A stretch of 64,000 nucleotides of DNA from Paenibacillus sp. YN15 (GTDB lineage Bacteria > Bacillota > Bacilli > Paenibacillales > NBRC-103111), in NCBI RefSeq assembly GCF_003285005.1, contig NZ_QMFA01000001.1:62001-126000 (forward strand). The letters run 5' to 3'. The position numbers and the translations under genes are program-made. Within the stretch, counting starts at the first letter, position 1, and each line of letters opens with the position of its first letter. The notes under the pieces were generated by a model, which saw only the letters and a list, made by a program, of their open reading frames with translations, was not told the origin of the DNA and made no database searches. This document shows, in pieces, positions 44,548 through 55,713 of the stretch.

Positions 44548-45948
44548 GTGCACATTGTGACGGTGGGACTTAATCATAGAACGGCTCCTGTTGAAATCCG
44601 GGAGAAATTCACCTTTGCGCCCGACCGGCTTCCCGATGCGCTGGAGGTTCTTAAAGGTACCAGAAGCGTGCTGGAATGTGTCATTGTGGGCACCTGCAAC
44701 CGCACCGAAGTGTACGCGGCTGTGGACCGCAAATATAAATCGGGGCTTTTTATCCGGAGCTTCCTGGAGCAGTGGTTTCAGGTTCCGCGGAGCGAGTTTG
44801 AGCCCTATCTCTATGTATATGAGGACAACCTGGCCGTGGAGCATCTGTTCCGGGTGGCATCGGGATTGGACTCCATGATTATCGGGGAAACGCAAATTCT
44901 TGGGCAGGTGAAGGAGGCTTTCCTTCTCTCCCAGAAGGAGGCGGCTACGGGAACCCTGTTCAATACCCTGTTTAAACAGGCCGTGACCTTTGCCAAACGG
45001 GCCCATGCGGAAACCTCCATCGGGGAAAACCCCGTTTCCGTCAGCTACGCGGCTGTAGAGCTGGGCAAGCGGATTTTGAACGGGCTGGAGAACAAGAACG
45101 CCCTCATTATCGGCGCCGGCAAAATGAGCGAGCTGACTGCCAAGCATCTCCAGGCGGCGGGGGTCAACGGTCTGATGGTGGTGAACCGCACCCTCCAGAA
45201 TGCCATGCAGCTGGCTTCCCGGTTTCAGGGAACCGCCCATCCGTATGGGCAGCTGGCGGAGCTGCTGCGGTCGGCGGATATTGTGATCAGCTCCTCCGGC
45301 TCGCAAGAGTACGTGCTGGACCAGGAGCAGGTCCGAAAGACGCTGCAACACCGCGAAGCCAACCGTCCGTTGTTTATGGTGGACATTGCCGTCCCCCGCA
45401 ACCTGGACCCGGCTATCGGGGATTTGCCCGATGTGCATCTCTACGATATCGACGACCTGGAGTCCCTGGTGGAGTCCAACCTGGAGGTGCGGCGGCGGGA
45501 AGCGGACAAGCTTTCGGCGGAAATCGAGCGGGAGGCTGCTGATTTTGAACAGTGGATGAAGACACTGAAGGTCACTCCCGTAATCCGGGCCCTGCAGGAG
45601 AAATCCAACCGGATTTATGAGGAAACCATGGAGAGCATGATGAAGAAGCTTCCCGATCTGGACGAACGGGAGCAGAAGGTGATCCGCAAGCTGGCCAAAA
45701 GCATCGTCAACCAGATGATGCGCGAACCGATTCTTAGGGTTAAGGAAATGGCGGGAGGCCGCTACGGAGAAGAGGCTTTGGGCATGTTTACCGAGCTGTT
45801 CGCTCTGGAGGGAATATTGGCGGAGCTGCAGGAGGACGAGGCGTCTCTAGTTAATCCCGCCGGACGGACACTCTCGAAGAACGGTCAGGAATTGGGAGTG
45901 CCGGCCCTTCTGGTACGGAACAGTGCGGAGGCAATGGCGGGTTCGTGA
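44548..45948 (+). CDS. hemA: Glutamyl-tRNA reductase
   Basis: A 466-residue enzyme that reduces glutamyl-tRNA to glutamate-1-semialdehyde, the first committed step of tetrapyrrole synthesis in this route. The catalytic Cys is in CVIVGTCNRTEVYA near residue 50, followed by GLDSMIIGETQILGQVK, the NADPH domain (ALIIGAGKMSELTAKHL) and a helical dimerisation tail. The start is GTG. It heads an operon running through hemL. Confidence 0.97.
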   Translation: MHIVTVGLNHRTAPVEIREKFTFAPDRLPDALEVLKGTRSVLECVIVGTCNRTEVYAAVDRKYKSGLFIRSFLEQWFQVPRSEFEPYLYVYEDNLAVEHLFRVASGLDSMIIGETQILGQVKEAFLLSQKEAATGTLFNTLFKQAVTFAKRAHAETSIGENPVSVSYAAVELGKRILNGLENKNALIIGAGKMSELTAKHLQAAGVNGLMVVNRTLQNAMQLASRFQGTAHPYGQLAELLRSADIVISSSGSQEYVLDQEQVRKTLQHREANRPLFMVDIAVPRNLDPAIGDLPDVHLYDIDDLESLVESNLEVRRREADKLSAEIEREAADFEQWMKTLKVTPVIRALQEKSNRIYEETMESMMKKLPDLDEREQKVIRKLAKSIVNQMMREPILRVKEMAGGRYGEEALGMFTELFALEGILAELQEDEASLVNPAGRTLSKNGQELGVPALLVRNSAEAMAGS

Positions 45949-46081
45949 GGCGGACCCGCTTCTTTTGCCATTAGGGGGCCTTCCGAAATTTGGCAGGTGT
46001 ACATATGCAGAGAGGACGGTTCCCAAGCAGGGGCCGCCGGAGGAAGCGGATATTCATTATGGGATGTGGATGTGAGTCGGC

Positions 46082-46768
46082 ATGGAAGGATACTTTCCCG
46101 TGCTTTTGCGGCTGGAAGACAAGCCTTGTTTGGTTGTAGGCGGAGGCTCTGTAGCGGAGCGGCGGATTGCCTCGCTTTTGGAGGCGAGGGCGAAGGTCAA
46201 GGTGGTCAGCCCCGAAATGACGGAAACCATCGGACTCTGGGCAAGGGAAGGACGGATCGAAGCGTTGCAGCGGCCGTATCTGCCGGAGGATCAGGCGGGC
46301 ATGTATCTGGTGATCGCCGCCACCGACAATGCAAGCGTTAACGACCGGGTGCTGGAGCTGGCCCGCCGTCACAATCGTGCAGTCAATATGGCGGAACGGC
46401 CGGAATTGGGGGACTTCATTGTCCCCTCTGTTGTGCGCAGAGGCAAGCTGGTGATTGCCGTGTCTACCCTGGGCGCCAGCCCTACCGTGGCCGCTTCGGT
46501 GCGCAGACAGATTGAAGCCTGCTTCGGCGAGGAATATGAAACCTATCTGGATTTCTTAAGCGAATTCCGCTTGCGTACCCAGGAGCAGGTTCAGGATACC
46601 CGGTTGAGGCAGGAGCTGTACCGGTCGGTTCTGCAGGAAAATGTGCTGGAGAAAATCAAAAACGGCGAATTCGAGGAATGGAAAAGCCGGATCATGAGCC
46701 AGATGGGCAACCCCCATCCGTCTGTCCCGGCTTCGACAAGCGGAGGAAAAGCATGCGCAAAATTGTGA
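46082..46768 (+). CDS. Precorrin-2 dehydrogenase / sirohydrochlorin ferrochelatase-like (Met8 family)
   Basis: A 228-residue protein whose Rossmann domain PCLVVGGGSVAERRIASLL (residues about 15-33) and central segment DFIVPSVVRRGKLVIAVSTLGASPTVAASVRRQIE are typical of the N-terminal part of siroheme synthase. It oxidises precorrin-2 to sirohydrochlorin and may also insert iron. In B. subtilis this place holds the membrane protein HemX, which is absent here. It overlaps hemC by 16 bases. Together with the CobA domain downstream it makes the siroheme branch part of the heme operon. Confidence 0.92.
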   Translation: MEGYFPVLLRLEDKPCLVVGGGSVAERRIASLLEARAKVKVVSPEMTETIGLWAREGRIEALQRPYLPEDQAGMYLVIAATDNASVNDRVLELARRHNRAVNMAERPELGDFIVPSVVRRGKLVIAVSTLGASPTVAASVRRQIEACFGEEYETYLDFLSEFRLRTQEQVQDTRLRQELYRSVLQENVLEKIKNGEFEEWKSRIMSQMGNPHPSVPASTSGGKACAKL

Positions 46769-47694
46769 TTGGCACCCGGCAAAGCGCGTTGGCCCTGACT
46801 CAAAGCGGCCAAGTGGCGGAGCTGCTTCGGGGGGCGGCCCGGGAAGCCGGGACGGAAGCTGAATTTGAGCTGAAAAAGATTATGACCAAGGGAGATCGCA
46901 TTCTCGATGTGTCCTTGTCCAAGGTTGGCGGCAAAGGCCTGTTCGTCAAGGAAATTGAGCATGCCCTTTTGAAGGGGGAAATCGATCTGGCGGTGCACAG
47001 CATGAAGGATATGCCTGCGGAGCTGCCGGGCGGTTTGACCATCGGCGGCGTCCCACGGCGCGAAGACCCGCGGGACTGTCTCATTACCCGCGACGGCGGC
47101 GGCTTCAAGACCCTGGCTGCAGGCGCCCGGGTCGGCACCTCCAGTCTGCGGCGCGCCTGCCAATTGAAGGCCGCCCGGCCCGATCTTACCGTGGAGGTGC
47201 TCCGCGGCAACATTGATTCCCGGCTGCGCCGACTGGATACAGGTGAAATGGATGCCGTGATACTGGCGGCGGCCGGTTTGCACCGGATGGGCTGGGGAGA
47301 CCGGGTAAGCGAATATTTGGAGCCGGAGCTTTGTCTGCCTGCCGTAGGCCAGGGGGCCTTGGCGGTGGAATGCCGCAGCGGAGATCCATTTATTCTGGAG
47401 CTGCTGGCGGCGGTCACCCATGAGGAAACCCGCCGGGCGGTGGCCGCCGAACGGAGCTTCCTGCATACGCTGCAGGGGGGCTGCCAGGTGCCCATCGGCG
47501 CGTATGCCACCTGTTTGCCTGGCGGTCGGTTATCTCTGACCGGTCTGGTGGGAGAGCCCGACGGCAGCATCCTGTTGAAGGACACGGCCGAGGGAAGCGA
47601 TCCTGAGGCGCTGGGCCAAAGTCTGGCCCAATCGCTTATCCGCCGCGGCGCCGACGGGATATTGGCGAAGGTGAGGAGTGAAGCGCATGAGTAA
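46753..47694 (+). CDS. hemC: Porphobilinogen deaminase (hydroxymethylbilane synthase)
   Basis: A 313-residue enzyme that links four porphobilinogens. It contains IGTRQSALALTQSG at the N-terminus, AVHSMKDMPAELPGGLTIG near residue 80, GTSSLRRACQLKA near 127 and the dipyrromethane-cofactor cysteine in GGCQVPIGAY near 242. GGAGG lies seven bases before ATG 46753. It overlaps both neighbours (16 and 8 bases), a sign of translational coupling. Confidence 0.97.
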   Translation: MRKIVIGTRQSALALTQSGQVAELLRGAAREAGTEAEFELKKIMTKGDRILDVSLSKVGGKGLFVKEIEHALLKGEIDLAVHSMKDMPAELPGGLTIGGVPRREDPRDCLITRDGGGFKTLAAGARVGTSSLRRACQLKAARPDLTVEVLRGNIDSRLRRLDTGEMDAVILAAAGLHRMGWGDRVSEYLEPELCLPAVGQGALAVECRSGDPFILELLAAVTHEETRRAVAAERSFLHTLQGGCQVPIGAYATCLPGGRLSLTGLVGEPDGSILLKDTAEGSDPEALGQSLAQSLIRRGADGILAKVRSEAHE

Positions 47695-49240
47695 GGAAAG
47701 TCTGTCCGGGAGCCGTCCGGGTACCGTGTATTTGATCGGAGCCGGCCCCGGAGACCCTAAGCTGATTACAGTCCGCGGCGCGGAATGCATCGCCAAGGCG
47801 GATGCGGTTGTGTATGACCGGCTGGCCAACCCCCGTCTGTTGCGCTATATGAAGCCTGAGGCGGAAAAGATTTACGTAGGCAAGCTGCCGGACCGGCACA
47901 CCCTGCGCCAGGAAGAGATCAACCGGCTTTTGGCGGATTTGGCCTTGTCCGGCAAAACCGTAGCCCGGCTCAAAGGGGGCGACCCCAGCATCTTCGGCCG
48001 GGTAGGCGAGGAAGCGGAGCTTTTGGCGGCGGAGGGCGTTCCTTTTGAAATTGTGCCGGGCATTACCTCAGCCATCGCAGTGCCGGCTTATGCGGGGATT
48101 CCGGTCACCCATCGGGACTATACCTCATCCTTGGCCATTATTACCGGGCATGAAGACCCGGCCAAAACGGAAAGCAGCCATGATTGGAAGAAGCTTGCCA
48201 CGGCAACGGGCACCAGCATCTTCCTGATGGGCATCGCCAATCTTCCATACATATGCCAGTCTCTGGTGTCCAACGGGCGGGCGCCGGAGACTCCGGTAGC
48301 GCTGATCCGCTGGGGAACCCGGCCGGAGCAGCAAACCTTAACCGGAACCCTGGCCACCATTGTGGAGCAGGCCCGGGAGACCAACTTTCAATCTCCCGCC
48401 ATTATCATTGTGGGGGAGGTAGTGAAGCTTCGGGAAACCTTGGCCTGGTACGAAAAAAAACCTTTGTTCGGCAAACGGGTTCTGGTTACCCGGGCCCGCA
48501 GCCAATCCAGCGCTCTGGCGGAGCAAATCGACGAGCTGGGCGGGGAGGCGCTGGAATTCCCCGTGATCCGCCTGCGCGAGCCGGAATCTCCTGCCGTCCG
48601 GGAGGCCCTGGATCAAGCGCTGCGCCGGTTGGGGGATTTTGACTGGGTGCTGTTTACCAGCCCCAATGGGGTGAGCTATTTCTTCCGGCGGCTGCAGCAG
48701 CTGGGAGTGGATATCCGCACTATGCATAAAGCCAAGGTGGCGGCAGTGGGCCCCAAAACGGCGGAGCTGCTGGCGGAGCGGGGAATCATCGCAGAGCGGC
48801 TTCCCGCCAAATTCCAGGGAGAAGGGCTGCTGGATGCCATTCTGCCCCAGCTTACACCCGGCCAGGAGGCGCTTTTGCCCCGCTCGGACATCGCCCGGGA
48901 CTATTTGCCGGTAAAGCTGAAGGAATTGGGGCTTGGCGTCACAGAGGTGGACGTTTATGAAACGGCGCTGGAGGATCAGCAGTCCGATGAGGTGCTGGAG
49001 CAGCTCCGGAACGGAGAGATCCATGTGATCACCTTTACCAGCTCCTCTACGGTAGACAACCTGATCGGCATCCTGCGCAAGGCGGGGGCTGATGATCCTG
49101 CCGCTCTTCTCAAAGGAGCTAAGACCGTATGCATCGGCCCGCTGACGGCGGAGACCGCCCGCAAGCACGGCTTGCAGGTGGATGCCATGGCTGCGGAAGC
49201 CACCATCGACTCCCTGGTAGATACGCTGCGCCGGCTTTAG
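47687..49240 (+). CDS. cobA-hemD: Fused uroporphyrinogen-III C-methyltransferase / uroporphyrinogen-III synthase (CobA-HemD)
   Basis: A 517-residue two-domain protein. The N-terminal SUMT domain (about 10-250) has VYLIGAGPGDPKLITVRG, VARLKGGDPSIFGR, EIVPGITSA and TTLMGI-like FLMGIANL. The C-terminal HemD domain (about 262-515) starts GKRVLVTRARSQSSALAEQI and includes DWVLFTSPNGV, AAVGPKTAELL and VITFTSSSTVDNL. It both closes the ring to uroporphyrinogen III and methylates it to precorrin-2. ATG 47687 follows GAGGAG by nine bases and lies within the last codons of hemC. Confidence 0.95.
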   Translation: MSKESLSGSRPGTVYLIGAGPGDPKLITVRGAECIAKADAVVYDRLANPRLLRYMKPEAEKIYVGKLPDRHTLRQEEINRLLADLALSGKTVARLKGGDPSIFGRVGEEAELLAAEGVPFEIVPGITSAIAVPAYAGIPVTHRDYTSSLAIITGHEDPAKTESSHDWKKLATATGTSIFLMGIANLPYICQSLVSNGRAPETPVALIRWGTRPEQQTLTGTLATIVEQARETNFQSPAIIIVGEVVKLRETLAWYEKKPLFGKRVLVTRARSQSSALAEQIDELGGEALEFPVIRLREPESPAVREALDQALRRLGDFDWVLFTSPNGVSYFFRRLQQLGVDIRTMHKAKVAAVGPKTAELLAERGIIAERLPAKFQGEGLLDAILPQLTPGQEALLPRSDIARDYLPVKLKELGLGVTEVDVYETALEDQQSDEVLEQLRNGEIHVITFTSSSTVDNLIGILRKAGADDPAALLKGAKTVCIGPLTAETARKHGLQVDAMAAEATIDSLVDTLRRL

Positions 49241-49288
49241 GCCAGAGCAGAAGGAGATCAATTTTTGAAAAAAAGGAGTTTTGCCATT

Positions 49289-50281
49289 ATGAGCTTTCCC
49301 TTGCACCGCCACCGCCGGCTGCGCAGCAGCGCGGCCATGCGCAATCTGGTCCGCGAGCACGCCCTGTCGGTTCATGATCTGATTTATCCTTTGTTCGCTG
49401 TTCCGGGAACCGGCATTAAGGAAGAAATCCCCTCCATGCCTGGTGTATATCATCTGTCATTGGATATGCTTAGATGTGAGCTGGATGAGATTGTAGATCT
49501 GGGCATTCAGGGCATTCTGCTGTTCGGGGTGCCGGAGGCCAAGGATGAATGCGGCTCGGGGGCTTATCATGATCATGGTATTGTCCAGGAGGCCACCCGG
49601 CATATTAAAAAACTTCATCCGCAGCTTCTGGTGATTGCAGATACCTGTCTGTGCCAGTTTACCAGCCATGGGCATTGCGGTGTGGTTCATCACAATGAGG
49701 TGCTGGGCCAGGCGGAGGTGGACAATGACGCCAGTCTGGAGCTGCTGGTCGCCACCGCCGTCTCCCAAGCCAAAGCCGGAGCGGATATAATTGCTCCGTC
49801 CAATATGATGGACGGCTTTGTCCACGCCATCCGGACAGGACTGGATGAGGCAGGCTTCCGGCATGTGCCGGTTATGTCCTACTCCGTCAAGTATGCCTCC
49901 GCCTTCTACGGCCCGTTCCGGGAGGCGGCCCATTCCGCTCCCCAATTCGGCGACCGCCGGACCTACCAGATGGACCCGGCCAATGCCCGGGAAGCGCTGC
50001 GGGAAGCGGAGTCCGATGTGGCGGAAGGGGCGGATTTTCTGATGGTGAAGCCCGCTTTGGCCTATATGGATGTGATCCGGCTGTTGAAGGACAACTTCGA
50101 TCTGCCGGTGGCAGCGTATAATGTCAGCGGCGAATATTCCATGGTCAAGGCGGCTGCCGCGCAAGGCTGGATCGACGAAAAGGCGGTAGTGCTGGAAATG
50201 CTGACCGGCATGAAGCGGGCCGGGGCCGATGTAATCCTCACCTATTTTGCCAAAGACGCGGCGCGTTGGCTGAAGGGTTAG
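49289..50281 (+). CDS. hemB: Porphobilinogen synthase (delta-aminolevulinate dehydratase)
   Basis: A 330-residue enzyme that condenses two aminolevulinates. The cysteine-rich metal loop [14 protein letters not shown] is near residue 117. The Schiff-base lysines are in [17 protein letters not shown] near 193 and [12 protein letters not shown] near 249. ATG 49289 follows AAAGGAG by ten bases and gives the usual [11 protein letters not shown] start; an in-frame TTG at 49265 also has GAAGGAG upstream and would add eight residues. Confidence 0.96.
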   Translation: MSFPLHRHRRLRSSAAMRNLVREHALSVHDLIYPLFAVPGTGIKEEIPSMPGVYHLSLDMLRCELDEIVDLGIQGILLFGVPEAKDECGSGAYHDHGIVQEATRHIKKLHPQLLVIADTCLCQFTSHGHCGVVHHNEVLGQAEVDNDASLELLVATAVSQAKAGADIIAPSNMMDGFVHAIRTGLDEAGFRHVPVMSYSVKYASAFYGPFREAAHSAPQFGDRRTYQMDPANAREALREAESDVAEGADFLMVKPALAYMDVIRLLKDNFDLPVAAYNVSGEYSMVKAAAAQGWIDEKAVVLEMLTGMKRAGADVILTYFAKDAARWLKG

Positions 50282-50322
50282 TCCATACACGGATCAAGAT
50301 TATGACAAAAGGGGGACACGCA

Positions 50323-51403
<1,081 letters not shown>

Positions 51404-51423
<20 letters not shown>

Positions 51424-52702
51424 CGATAAGTCCAAAGCGGCATTCGAAAAAGCCCGCCAGGTCATTCCGGGAGGCGTGAACAGCCCGGTCCGGGCGTACA
51501 AATCTGTAGGGCTTACCCCTGTATTCGTAGACAGGGCGGCAGGCTCGCGGATTTATGATATTGACGGGAACAGCTTTATCGACTATATCTGCTCCTGGGG
51601 GCCGCTGATTTTGGGTCATGCCCATCCCCAGGTGATTGAAGCCATCAAGGCTGCCGCGGAAAAAGGAACCAGCTTCGGCGCACCCACGGAGCTGGAGGTG
51701 CGGATGGCGGAGCTGGTGGCGGAGCGGATGCCTTCCGTGGACATTGTACGGATGGTGAACAGCGGCACCGAGGCTACCATGAGCGCCCTGCGGCTGGCCC
51801 GGGGTTATACGGGCCGGGACAAGATTCTGAAGTTTGAAGGCAGCTATCACGGTCATGGGGATTCCCTTCTGATCAAGGCCGGTTCCGGCGTTGCCACTTT
51901 GGGCCTGCCGGACAGCCCGGGGGTACCCAAGAGTGTGGCGGCCAATACCATTGCCGTGCCGTATAATGATCTGGAGGCGGCCAAGCTGGCTTTTGCCCAG
52001 TTTGGAGCGGAGATTGCAGCAATCATTGTGGAGCCGATTGCCGGGAATATGGGGGTGGTTCCGCCGGTGCCCGGTTTCCTGGAGGGGCTCCGGGAGCTGA
52101 CGGAGGCTCATGGCAGCCTGCTGATTTTCGATGAGGTGATGACCGGCTTCCGGGTGGGCTACCATAGCGCACAAGGGCTGTACGGCGTCACTCCGGATAT
52201 TACCTGCATGGGCAAGGTGATCGGCGGTGGGCTTCCCGTTGGCGCTTACGGCGGCAAAAGGGAAATTGTGGAGCGGATGGCTCCCTCCGGTCCCATCTAC
52301 CAGGCCGGCACCTTGTCCGGCAACCCGCTGGCCATGACCGCGGGATACACTACCCTGTCCCTGCTTACGCCGGAGGTGTATGCCGAGCTGGAGCGGAAGG
52401 CCGCCCGGCTGGAGGCCGGTTTTACCGCCAACGCTGCCCGTTTGGGAGCGCCGCTGACCATAAACCGGGTGGGCTCCATGGTCTGTCCGTTCTTCACGGA
52501 GGGGCCGGTGGTCAATTTCGAGACAGCCCGGACCTCCGATCTGGAGCTGTTCCGGCGGTATTTTGCCGCTATGCTGGATTTGGGCATCAGCCTGGCTCCT
52601 TCGCAGTTTGAGGGAATGTTCGTCTCCACGGCCCATACGGACGAAGACATTGAGCTTACCATTGAAGCCCAAGGAAAAGCGCTGGAGCGCGCGTTGGGCT
52701 GA
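51404..52702 (+). CDS. hemL: Glutamate-1-semialdehyde 2,1-aminomutase
   Basis: A 432-residue PLP enzyme that converts glutamate-1-semialdehyde to aminolevulinate. It has [15 protein letters not shown] at the N-terminus, [18 protein letters not shown] near 120, FDEVMTGFR near 245 and the PLP lysine in [17 protein letters not shown] near 270. It starts inside the upstream gene and is followed by a strong terminator, closing the tetrapyrrole operon. Confidence 0.97.
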
Positions 52703-52710
52703 TTAAGAGC

Positions 52711-52754
52711 AAAACACCCCCATTCTCTCGAAGCTGGAGAGAATGGGGGTGTTT
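52711..52754. terminator. Bidirectional terminator after hemL
   Basis: A perfect 17-bp stem (AACACCCCCATTCTCTC and its complement) with a 7-base loop. The flanks give short T runs on both strands, serving hemL and the convergent glycosidase gene. Confidence 0.9.
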
Positions 52755-52758
52755 CACA

Positions 52759-54459
52759 TTAGCCGCCGCTTCCGGCATTGGCTGCCGCGGAGCCGGGGCT
52801 GACGGCTGCGCCATTTCCGGCGCCGCCAGTGGTGGCCGGCGTCGTCGAGGGCTTAGCGACGCCGGCGGCATCGCTTTGCTGCCCGGCGCTTGCCCCGGGC
52901 AGCTTCACACCGCCGGGGGACGCGGTGGAGGTGGCCTTCACGGAAGGCTGCACCGACGCCCCTGTTTCAGTTCCCGCCGAAGAAGACGGCTTCGGTGTCG
53001 CGGTGCCCGTTCCGGGTGTGGCGCTGCCGCCTGCACCCGCGGTTGCCCCGGGGCTGGGGCTGTTTCCTGCGCCCGTACCGGTTCCCGGGCTTGCAGTTCC
53101 GCCAGCTCCTGGAGAAGCTCCCGGGCTCGCACTGCCTCCCGGAGCAGCGCCGGAAGGCTGCCCGGCCCCAGGTGATCCGGAAGCTTCCGGCGACGCCGGT
53201 TTGCCGGAGGCCGACGAGTCGGGCTCCGCGCTTTTGTCAGGCTTCGGCGTGGCCGAGGATGAAGCGGAAGGGGAGACGGAGGGTTTGGGCTTGTTCCTGT
53301 TTTCCGCCTGTTCCTTCAGGAAGTCCGGATGATCATACGCTCCGCCCGGGTCGATTTCCGTTACCCCTTCCCAGGGGTTATTGGGAACATAGTCCGAGGG
53401 ATCGCCGAAGACCAGCAGGGCGGAAGGAAGCCGGCGCTCTCCATAACGGCTGGAGGGTTTGGTAATCAGTCCGTCCGCCTGGGTAACCAGCTCCGAGGAG
53501 GCGCCGCCATCCAGGAAGCCCGCATTGACCACGCCTTCCTCCAGCATCAGGTCCTGAATTTCCTTCAGGGTTGCGCCGACACTGTGGGTTTGGCGGCCGT
53601 CGATGACCATGATCACCACCGTGCCGTCCTCCTTCTGGCCGATGGCGGTCCGCGGTCCGCGGCCCCAGCCTCCGTCGCCGGAGGTAATCAGACCCTTGCC
53701 GTTGGCAATAACCCGGGGATAAAACATGACCGCCTCCGAGATGCCCATCTCCAGCAGCTGGTCAATGGTGTATTTGCCAACAACAAGCACTCCTTCTTTG
53801 GTGAAGCCCACCACGTGCTGGGCAATGCTGCCGTCCTGGTCCGTATACAAAATCTCGCCGCCCGAAATAATAAAGCCGATTGGCGCAAAACCGTTGCCAA
53901 GCCCGTCTGGGTCTACGAATCCGCCGCCGTTAATGCCCGCATAAGCGCCGGTCCGCTCCACCATGGAGGAGATGCGCTCGCCCTCGCCGCTTTTGGACGG
54001 AACAACCACCCGGATAGCGCGGGGGTCATAAACGTACATTTTCTTGCCTTTCCACAGGGGAGCAGAAATATCCTCCACCTTGATCAGCTCTTCAGCTGTA
54101 CGCTTGACCGTTTTGGTACTGCCGCCTACATTAATCATGTCGAAATTCTGGCGTTCAGTTCCCATTAGCTCTCGGTCCAGATGAAGCTGGGCTACCATCC
54201 GGTCCCGCTTCTCTCCGCCAACAAACATCCAGGCCCACGACCGGTGCTGGGTGGTGATCACCGTCTGGGCCATCCATTCCCGGGAGGCTTCCCCCGTGGG
54301 AGTCAGAAACAAAAAGCTCGATATAATAAAGCCGACAGCAAATATGGTTGCATAAGTCCGCTTCAGCCAGCTCCAGCCCCGCATCTGGGCCATGGCACGG
54401 CTAAAGGCTTTTTTTGGTTTGTTCAAAGGATGTCTCTCCCGTTCCTCAAGTGAGTTCAT
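52759..54459 (-). CDS. Phosphodiester glycosidase family protein with low-complexity tail (NAGPA domain)
   Basis: A 566-residue membrane-anchored exoprotein. A helix at about 37-54 anchors it. The NAGPA domain (about 150-365) has YAGINGGGFVDPDGLGNGFAPIGFIISGGE, GRGPRTAIGQKEDGTVVIMVIDGRQ and NAGFLDGGASSELV. Residues about 385-566 are a Ser/Pro/Gly/Ala/Thr-rich tail with repeated ASPG/GTGT units, probably wall-spanning or disordered. The family removes sugars from phosphodiester-linked glycans. ATG 54459 has a weak ribosome site; a TTG at 54426 with GGGAGAG seven bases upstream could be the true start. Confidence 0.88.
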   Translation of the reverse strand: MNSLEERERHPLNKPKKAFSRAMAQMRGWSWLKRTYATIFAVGFIISSFLFLTPTGEASREWMAQTVITTQHRSWAWMFVGGEKRDRMVAQLHLDRELMGTERQNFDMINVGGSTKTVKRTAEELIKVEDISAPLWKGKKMYVYDPRAIRVVVPSKSGEGERISSMVERTGAYAGINGGGFVDPDGLGNGFAPIGFIISGGEILYTDQDGSIAQHVVGFTKEGVLVVGKYTIDQLLEMGISEAVMFYPRVIANGKGLITSGDGGWGRGPRTAIGQKEDGTVVIMVIDGRQTHSVGATLKEIQDLMLEEGVVNAGFLDGGASSELVTQADGLITKPSSRYGERRLPSALLVFGDPSDYVPNNPWEGVTEIDPGGAYDHPDFLKEQAENRNKPKPSVSPSASSSATPKPDKSAEPDSSASGKPASPEASGSPGAGQPSGAAPGGSASPGASPGAGGTASPGTGTGAGNSPSPGATAGAGGSATPGTGTATPKPSSSAGTETGASVQPSVKATSTASPGGVKLPGASAGQQSDAAGVAKPSTTPATTGGAGNGAAVSPGSAAANAGSGG

Positions 54460-54647
54460 ATAACTCTACTATTTTAGCATAAATTGAACCGGTTGATAAT
54501 AGGACGCCGCTTCCTTGGATTCCTCTGGCCTCCAGCGGGTTTACTTGTTATGGCTTTGTCATGGAGGCGTCGCGCCGCATGAATCATGGACGGCACAATT
54601 CTGTTGGCGTACAATATGGGCATGTCTAATACGGAAGGTGAACCAAC

Positions 54648-55538
54648 ATGACGGATTATCGGCGCAAAGGGGAATGGCTGGAGCTGTCCGCCGCCCATAT
54701 GGAGCTCCCCAACGACGAATGGCTGGCTGCTATTGCAGCCCGCTCCGGTCTTCCCCCCGTGTTCCTGCAGAAGCTGGAGCGGGACGGCGGTGTGGAGAGG
54801 CAAGCCGGCAAGCTCCGGCTTCGCCTTTTTCCCCGGGAAACGGCACAGCTTGCAGGGGAATACGCCGATGTGCAGATTGTCCATGAGGATGATTTTTGCC
54901 TGGTGGCCATGAAGCCTGCGGGAATGGCTGTGCACCCTTCGGAGCCGGGGCAGGGAGGCACCCTGGACCACGCGGTGGCCTATTATTATGAAACAACCGG
55001 ACAATACTGCAAGCTCCGGCATATTCACAGGCTGGACAACGATACTACGGGATTGGTCCTGTATGCCAAAAACGACTTTGCCCAGCAGATACTGGACCGG
55101 GCCATGCGGGAAAAGGCCATTCGCCGCACGTATTGGGCTATTGCCCAGGGGCGGCTGGTGCCGCCTGCCGGGATCATTGACCGTCCCATCGGCAAGGACC
55201 GCCATCATGCCAAACGGCGGCGGGTATCTCCAGGCGGCGCGCCCGCCCGTACCCGCTACCAAACCGTGGAGAAGGCGCGGGGAGCGGCATTGGTGGAGCT
55301 GGAGCTGGAAACAGGGCGGACCCACCAAATTCGCGTGCATCTGCAGCATGCGGGGGCGCCGCTGGTGGGGGATGCTCTGTATGGAGGTTCGACCAGGCTT
55401 TTCCACAGGCAGGCGCTTCATGGCTATAAGCTGGAGTTTGCCCACCCCTGGTCCGGAGAGCATATGGAGCTGACAGCGGCCATGCCCGAGGAGATGGCGG
55501 TGCTGTGGAGCAAGCTTCAAGCAGGAGCCCTGCCCTGA
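54648..55538 (+). CDS. RluA family pseudouridine synthase
   Basis: A 296-residue enzyme that isomerises uridine in RNA. The catalytic Asp is in RHIHRLDNDTTGLVLYAK near residue 134. Other family blocks are DFCLVAMKPAGMAVHPS, KRTYWAI-like RRTYWAIAQG, ELETGRTHQIRVHLQHAGAPLVGDALYG and HGYKLEFAHPW. The N-terminal 80 residues are not a full S4 domain. GGAAGGTGA precedes the ATG. Whether it modifies 23S rRNA or another RNA is open. Confidence 0.94.
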   Translation: MTDYRRKGEWLELSAAHMELPNDEWLAAIAARSGLPPVFLQKLERDGGVERQAGKLRLRLFPRETAQLAGEYADVQIVHEDDFCLVAMKPAGMAVHPSEPGQGGTLDHAVAYYYETTGQYCKLRHIHRLDNDTTGLVLYAKNDFAQQILDRAMREKAIRRTYWAIAQGRLVPPAGIIDRPIGKDRHHAKRRRVSPGGAPARTRYQTVEKARGAALVELELETGRTHQIRVHLQHAGAPLVGDALYGGSTRLFHRQALHGYKLEFAHPWSGEHMELTAAMPEEMAVLWSKLQAGALP

Positions 55539-55542
55539 CAAC

Positions 55543-55600
55543 GATCCCCCAAAACAATCCCCCAAAAGTGACGAGAAGCTCCGAAGGGAAATCTGTCCGG
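55543..55600 (+). repeat. Partial CCCCCAAAAGTGA element
   Basis: The start ATCCCCCAAAA occurs twice (55543 and 55557). The second continues into GTGACGAGAAGCTCCGAAG, but the right half of the 60-bp element is missing. It lies just after the pseudouridine synthase stop. Confidence 0.65.
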
Positions 55601-55713
55601 CATGTATTTTCACAGAAAAGATGGCATGGCGGGCGGAATCCTCCCATATATTGAATAGAGAAACGGCTTGTTTTGAACAAGCATTCTTGGTATTCAAGAA
55701 GGGAGGAATGACT

